Shown here piece after piece: positions 32,842 to 36,895 of a stretch of DNA of 36,895 bases. Below the pieces are notes generated by a model, which saw only the letters and a list, made by a program, of their open reading frames with translations, was not told the DNA's origin and did no database searches. This DNA comes from 2-01-FULL-41-14 sp046317875 (lineage in GTDB: Bacteria > Pseudomonadota > Alphaproteobacteria > UBA7879 > UBA5542), in assembly GCA_046317875.1 (NCBI GenBank), contig JBKCVN010000024.1, forward strand, positions 1 to 36,895, in the 5' to 3' direction. The stretch's first letter is position 1, and the number at the start of each line of letters is the position of its first letter. The translations under genes and the position numbers were made by a program.

Positions 32842-33303
32842 ATGAAAACATTTTCTATTAAAGAATCAGAAATCAAAAAAGAGTGGCATTTGATTGATGC
32901 AACCGATTTGGTTGTAGGTCGATTAGCCAGCATTATTGCAAACCGTCTTCGCGGCAAGCATAAACCAGAATTCACCCCCCATATGGATTGTGGTGACAAT
33001 ATTGTTGTGATTAACGCTGAAAAGGTAGCGTTCACAGGAAACAAGTTAAAAGATAAAATCTTTTATTGGCACACCAATCATCCAGGCGGTATCAAAGAGC
33101 GCTCTATGGAAAAAATATTAAATGGCAAAAAACCTGAACGCGTTTTAATTAAAGCAGTAGAACGCATGATTACCCGTGGGCCCCTAGGTCGTCGTCAGAT
33201 GGGGAATCTGTACGTTTATGCTGGTTCCGCACATCCCCATGATGCTCAACAGCCTCAAATTTTAGATGTGGCGTCCATGAATAGAAAAAATAAAAGGGCT
33301 TAA
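32842..33303 (+). CDS. rplM: 50S ribosomal protein L13
   Basis: A 153-residue large-subunit protein. Conserved stretches are WHLIDATDLVVGRLASIIA, HMDCGDNIVVINAEKV, HTNHPGGIKERSMEKIL and MITRGPLGRRQM, followed by LYVYAGSAHPHDAQQP. L13 binds 23S rRNA early in assembly. It is separated by 3 bases from rpsI, the classic bacterial pair. A 93-base AT-rich gap upstream should hold the promoter. Confidence 0.99.
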   Translation: MKTFSIKESEIKKEWHLIDATDLVVGRLASIIANRLRGKHKPEFTPHMDCGDNIVVINAEKVAFTGNKLKDKIFYWHTNHPGGIKERSMEKILNGKKPERVLIKAVERMITRGPLGRRQMGNLYVYAGSAHPHDAQQPQILDVASMNRKNKRA

Positions 33304-33306
33304 ACT

Positions 33307-33753
33307 ATGGCAATCACTGTAAAAAAGACAACAGAAACAAAAAACACCTCGACTCAGGCTCAGAAAAGCCTGAAGACATACGCAACTGGTCGCCGTAAAG
33401 ATGCCGTAGCCCGCGTATGGATTCAACCCGGTTCTGGAAAAGTATCCGTAAATAATCGCGACTGGGAATCTTACTTTGCCCGTCCGGCTTTGCGTATGAT
33501 CATCAATCAGCCATTAGCGGTAGCCCAACGCGCAGGTCAATATGACATTATCTGCACCATCGTAGGTGGCGGTTTATCTGGGCAAGCAGGCGCCCTTCGT
33601 CATGGCATTAGCCGGGCTTTGGCCGAATACGAACCCGCATTGCGCACTGTTCTAAAATCCAATGGATTCCTAACACGTGATAGTCGTGTAGTAGAGCGTA
33701 AAAAATATGGTCGGGCTAAAGCTCGTCGTCGTTTCCAATTCTCGAAACGTTAA
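33307..33753 (+). CDS. rpsI: 30S ribosomal protein S9
   Basis: A 148-residue small-subunit protein with a short, low-complexity N-terminal extension (about 25 residues, rich in Lys and Thr). The S9 body begins at YATGRRKDAVARVWIQPG and includes GGGLSGQAGALRHGISRAL and a final VVERKKYGRAKARRRFQFSKR-type tail, which reaches the ribosomal P site. It is the second gene of the rplM-rpsI operon and ends before a terminator hairpin. Confidence 0.99.
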   Translation: MAITVKKTTETKNTSTQAQKSLKTYATGRRKDAVARVWIQPGSGKVSVNNRDWESYFARPALRMIINQPLAVAQRAGQYDIICTIVGGGLSGQAGALRHGISRALAEYEPALRTVLKSNGFLTRDSRVVERKKYGRAKARRRFQFSKR

Positions 33754-33773
33754 TTTCTTTATACCCAAGGGAC

Positions 33774-33815
33774 CCACTTCCTTTTTTTTGCAAAATAAGG
33801 GAAGTGGCTTTCTCT
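33774..33815 (+). terminator. Terminator after rpsI
   Basis: CCACTTCC (33774-33781) pairs with GGAAGTGG (33800-33807), followed by CTTTCTCTC. The stem is perfect at 8 bp; the T tract is interrupted. The remaining gap to mreB (about 175 bases) shows no gene. Confidence 0.65.
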
Positions 33816-33989
33816 CAATCTAACAGAAGCAGACTTTTCTAACTCATATCTAATCAGCCTAATCTCCCTCAAACATTCCTCTAGTTTGAACATATTCTTT
33901 TCAAGATTCACTAAAAATCCCCCTTCCTTTTTCCCTGTATTAAGTATAGATTAGTTAAAGCTAATTTTTAAAAACGTTCAGAGTATATC

Positions 33990-35033
33990 ATGTCGCTTAT
34001 TTCAAGATTTTTCCGTTTTATGTCCTCGGATATGGCTATTGACCTAGGCACAGCCAACACACTGGTTTATGTAAAAGGCAAAGGTGTGGTTCTCGATGAG
34101 CCTTCCGTAGTAGCAGTTTCGACTGTAGCGGGAAAAAAACAAGTATTAGCCGTAGGTGAAGAAGCTAAAATGATGGTGGGGCGCACCCCTGGTCATATCC
34201 AGGCCATACGCCCCCTTCAAGATGGTGTAATTGCCGACTTTGATGTGGCTGAAGAAATGATTAAGCATTTTATTCGCAAAATTCATAATCGAATTATGTT
34301 AGCCCGTCCCCAAATTATTATTTGCGTACCCTCAGGCTCCACAGCCGTTGAACGACGGGCGATCCAAGAATCTGCAGAAAGTGCAGGTGCTCGATCAGTT
34401 TTCCTCATTGAAGAAAGCATGGCTGCTGCCATAGGATCGGGTTTGCCGGTAACCGAACCCACAGGTTCCATGGTGGTAGACATTGGGGGGGGCACCACTG
34501 AAGTGGCCATTATTTCCTTAGGTGGAATTGTTTATGCCCGATCCATTCGCGTAGGCGGAGACAAAATGGACCAAGCCATCATTTCTTATGTGCGTCGGAA
34601 CTATAACCTTTTAATTGGTGAATCCAGCGCCGAGCGTATTAAAAAAGAAATCGGCTCCGCTTCGGCAAAACCCTCGCAAGAAAAAGAAATGAAGGTAAAA
34701 GGGCGTGACTTAATGAATGGTATTCCCAAGGAAATCACCATTCGTTCAAAAGATGTTGCAGAAAGCTTGGCTGAACCTGTTGCCGCCATTGTGGAAGCTG
34801 TGAAAGTGGCCCTTGAAAACACACCTCCGGAACTATCTGCCGACATCGTGGACAAAGGTATCATGCTTACCGGAGGAGGGGCATTATTAAAAGACTTGGA
34901 TAAGGTTCTTAGAAAAGAAACTCATTTGCCTGTGTCTATTGCCGAAGACCCCTTATCCTGTGTAGTATTAGGAACAGGGTATGCCTTAGAGCATATGGAT
35001 GTATTAAAGGATGTGTTAGTTTCTCAAGTCTAA
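33990..35033 (+). CDS. mreB: Rod shape-determining protein MreB
   Basis: A 347-residue actin homologue that forms membrane-associated filaments guiding lateral cell-wall synthesis. Actin-type ATP motifs are present: phosphate 1 IDLGTANTLVYVKGKG (about 17-32), phosphate 2 VVDIGGGTTEVAIISLGG and adenosine motif GIMLTGGGALLKDLD. The amphipathic N-terminus (MSLISRFFRFMSSD) would contact the membrane. It heads the mreB-mreC-mreD-mrdA operon and predicts a rod-shaped cell. Confidence 0.99.
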   Translation: MSLISRFFRFMSSDMAIDLGTANTLVYVKGKGVVLDEPSVVAVSTVAGKKQVLAVGEEAKMMVGRTPGHIQAIRPLQDGVIADFDVAEEMIKHFIRKIHNRIMLARPQIIICVPSGSTAVERRAIQESAESAGARSVFLIEESMAAAIGSGLPVTEPTGSMVVDIGGGTTEVAIISLGGIVYARSIRVGGDKMDQAIISYVRRNYNLLIGESSAERIKKEIGSASAKPSQEKEMKVKGRDLMNGIPKEITIRSKDVAESLAEPVAAIVEAVKVALENTPPELSADIVDKGIMLTGGGALLKDLDKVLRKETHLPVSIAEDPLSCVVLGTGYALEHMDVLKDVLVSQV

Positions 35034-35060
35034 CACTAAAACCTAGAGGAGGGGAGCCTC

Positions 35061-35945
35061 TTGAGTTTAGAGAAAAATGGTGGACCTAAGTTTTACGTTC
35101 GAAAACCTTTTCTAAAACAGGTTAATTCAACTTTTCACGCTTATCGCCAGCTTATCCTTTTTATTTTTTTGTGTTTGTTTTCTATTTTCATCCTGGTTAT
35201 ATCTTTATCTAACAGTTTCTTTGCCCAGCGGGCCCGGTTATTTATCATGGAAATGATCCACCCTATTGCCCGGCTAAGCCATAAACCTACCGAAGGATTA
35301 AAGGACGCCCGCACGAAAGTAGAAGACTGGATTTTTGCCTACGAGTCCCTTCAAGATTTGAAAAAACAGGTTCAATCCCTGAAAGACCGGGAGGCATATT
35401 ATGCCTCCCTTAAAACGCAAAACGAGCAACTCAGAAGAATCTTGCATGTAGCCCAAAGCAATCATCATCAATTCAAAACAGTCCCGGTTATTGCCTATCC
35501 TGGAAAGCCCTTTGTGCGTGGCATTTTATTGGGTGCGGGACAAAATCAAGGTATCGAAGCACAAAAGGCCCTGGTCACCACCGAAGGCCTGGTGGGTCGT
35601 ACCGTAGAATCATCCACCTCTCTTACACGAGGGATCCTTATTACGGACTTAAACTCCCGTATTCCTGTTATTATAAAACCCAGTAACCAGCATGCCATTT
35701 TGGTGGGGGACAATACCAATAAACCTGTCCTAAAATATCTTCCTTACAATACATCCATTAAAGCAGGTGAAACGGTGGAAACATCAGGCAGGGGGGGAGT
35801 ATTCCCAGCGGGTGTCCCCATAGGCATTGTGGAATCCGTTTCGGGGTCAGATGCCACCGTTAAACCTCATGTTGCCTTAAACTCTTTATCCTTTGTGCAA
35901 GTTCTTAGTTATGAATTGGGCCAATTTTCCTCGAAATTTAAATAA
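35061..35945 (+). CDS. mreC: Rod shape-determining protein MreC
   Basis: A 294-residue bitopic protein: one transmembrane helix (about 31-50), a coiled coil (about 90-125, containing QDLKKQVQSLKDREAYYASL), then the beta-rich periplasmic domain with VIAYPGKPFVRGILLGAGQNQGI, GLVGRTVESS and VETSGRGGVFPAGVPIGIV. It starts at TTG, with a strong GAGGAGGGG about nine bases upstream. MreC links MreB filaments to PBP2. It begins 27 bases after mreB. Confidence 0.96.
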   Translation: MSLEKNGGPKFYVRKPFLKQVNSTFHAYRQLILFIFLCLFSIFILVISLSNSFFAQRARLFIMEMIHPIARLSHKPTEGLKDARTKVEDWIFAYESLQDLKKQVQSLKDREAYYASLKTQNEQLRRILHVAQSNHHQFKTVPVIAYPGKPFVRGILLGAGQNQGIEAQKALVTTEGLVGRTVESSTSLTRGILITDLNSRIPVIIKPSNQHAILVGDNTNKPVLKYLPYNTSIKAGETVETSGRGGVFPAGVPIGIVESVSGSDATVKPHVALNSLSFVQVLSYELGQFSSKFK

Positions 35946-35947
35946 TT

Positions 35948-36442
35948 ATGATCATTTCAGATATTACCAAAAAAATATTATGGCTAAAGTTCAAGATCAT
36001 AAGCTCCCTGGGCTTGGCCCTATGTATCGATCAATTTAACCTGTTTCAATTTCTCCCCCTTCAACCCAATATTTCTTTTTTAACACTATTCTTTTGGTGG
36101 TTCTTTTTTGCTCATCAACTTTCCTTATTATTAGTTTTCATGTTTGGCCTTCTGTTTGATTTACTGAGCGGATCCGTTATGGGTGAAAACACCCTTAGTT
36201 TTATTATTTTATATGGATCTCTTTCTTTCTACAGAGAATACTATGGTCTCAATCGAGACTTTGAATGGGGGGTTCTATGGATATCTATTACGGCTTTTAC
36301 AATCCTTCAAATTGTTATTCTTTCATTAATCTATCAAAGAATAATCTTTTCCTGGGGGCATCTAGGGAACAACTTAATTAACGTTTTGTTCTATCCGGGG
36401 TTGAAATCCTTGCTGATAAATTGGACAAAGGAGAATGACTAA
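35948..36442 (+). CDS. mreD: Rod shape-determining protein MreD
   Basis: A 164-residue, very hydrophobic protein with about five membrane segments, as expected for MreD. The middle contains LLVFMFGLLFDLLSGSVMGENTL, matching the G-L-L-x-D-x-L-x-G-x-x-x-G-x-N/T-x pattern of the family. It starts two bases after the mreC stop and its own stop overlaps the mrdA ATG (TAATG). Low sequence conservation is typical; the position in the operon supports the call. Confidence 0.93.
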   Translation: MIISDITKKILWLKFKIISSLGLALCIDQFNLFQFLPLQPNISFLTLFFWWFFFAHQLSLLLVFMFGLLFDLLSGSVMGENTLSFIILYGSLSFYREYYGLNRDFEWGVLWISITAFTILQIVILSLIYQRIIFSWGHLGNNLINVLFYPGLKSLLINWTKEND

Positions 36443-36895
36443 TGATTCCAGCCGGTCATTCATCTTTTTTCCAAAGATTGACCTATTTAGGCTGGATTCA
36501 GGCTTTTACGGCCTTAATTATTATAATTCGTCTTTTTATTTTACAGGTATTGTATTCAGAAGAATATAAAAACCTAGCCGAAGAGAATCGTACTCGGGTT
36601 CGTGTAAACTTTGCCCCCCGGGGCCATATCCTTGACCGATGGGGAGATTCTATTGTCAAAAATATTAAAAGCTATAACGCTATTATTGTGCCGCAGGAAT
36701 GTGGAAATTTAGAAAAAGCGCTTGAGATCGTTACACCTCTTTTGAACCTTACGCCAACCGAAAAAAATAACATTTTCAAGAAAGCCAAAACTCAGCCACG
36801 GTTCATACCCCTCTCTTTAAAGAATAATTTAAACTGGGATCAGGTCTCAACCCTGGAACTTCATAACACCGAACTCCCTGGCGTTTACACCGAAG
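36442..36895 (+). CDS. mrdA: Penicillin-binding protein 2, N-terminal part (cut by window end)
   Basis: The frame opens at ATG 36442, overlapping the mreD stop by one base, with AAAGGAGAATG upstream, and stays open to the window edge (151 codons). A cytoplasmic start is followed by a transmembrane helix (about 22-38, FTALIIIIRLFILQVLY) and the class B PBP pedestal motif EENRTRV...FAPRGHILDRWGDSIVKN. The transpeptidase domain lies outside the window. PBP2 is the elongasome transpeptidase and belongs in this operon. Confidence 0.95.
   Translation, partial: MIPAGHSSFFQRLTYLGWIQAFTALIIIIRLFILQVLYSEEYKNLAEENRTRVRVNFAPRGHILDRWGDSIVKNIKSYNAIIVPQECGNLEKALEIVTPLLNLTPTEKNNIFKKAKTQPRFIPLSLKNNLNWDQVSTLELHNTELPGVYTE

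Noticed and set aside
1..36895. CRISPR arrays, insertion sequences, phage genes or long direct repeats
   Set aside because: No regularly spaced repeats, transposase or integrase motifs were found on reading both strands.

Overview
The window looks like a chromosomal segment of a moderately AT-rich Gram-negative bacterium, most likely an alphaproteobacterium of a host-associated lineage (Holosporales-like is my best guess; the sequence alone cannot prove it). In favour: a type A RNase P RNA, an IHF-alpha protein with the GRNPKT and ITARRV motifs, BamE/OmlA, the LPS enzyme HldD, a TspO homologue, and a mre-mrdA cell-shape operon. Scattered among these housekeeping genes are six Sec-exported proteins of unknown or eukaryote-interaction type, which suggests a host-associated life. 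No insertion sequence, phage gene or CRISPR array is visible.

Layout. 1-1.5 kb: the 3' part of ligA converging on tspO. 1.75-2.4 kb: an exported Tyr/Pro-rich protein. 2.5-7.9 kb (minus): a five-gene operon with a trehalose/maltose-type sugar ABC transporter (binding lipoprotein, two permeases, ATPase) followed by a family-4-like glycosyltransferase. 8.0-9.0 kb: rnpB, with a cysteine-containing exported protein starting 28 nt downstream. 9.0-13.0 kb (minus): an MHS-type MFS transporter, ruvX, lipB, a compact structured RNA with its own promoter and terminator just upstream of lipB, and a NhaD-type antiporter. 13.1-20.1 kb: bamE, an exported unknown, trxB, rmuC (minus), a CNT nucleoside transporter and uvrB. 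20.2-23.3 kb: an exported Vps62-like protein, tRNA-Leu(CAA) and an exported macro-domain (PARG/MavL-like) protein. 23.4-29.3 kb (minus): a tight five-gene run of a short-chain fatty acid transporter, a bicarbonate-transporter-like permease, galU, ugd and a phosphohexomutase. 29.5-36.9 kb: hldD, an exported methyltransferase-like gene split by an in-frame TAA, ihfA, tRNA-Pro(GGG), cutA, rplM-rpsI and mreB-mreC-mreD-mrdA (the last cut by the window edge).

How it fits together. galU, ugd, the phosphohexomutase, hldD and the glycosyltransferase supply nucleotide sugars and heptose for the envelope. bamE and mre-mrdA build outer membrane and cell wall. The many transporters (sugar, nucleoside, MHS solute, short-chain fatty acid, bicarbonate-like) fit an organism that imports metabolites. 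The points most worth a second look are the structured RNA at about 11516-11600 (minus), the diverged macro-domain protein, the Vps62-like protein and the interrupted methyltransferase-like gene.
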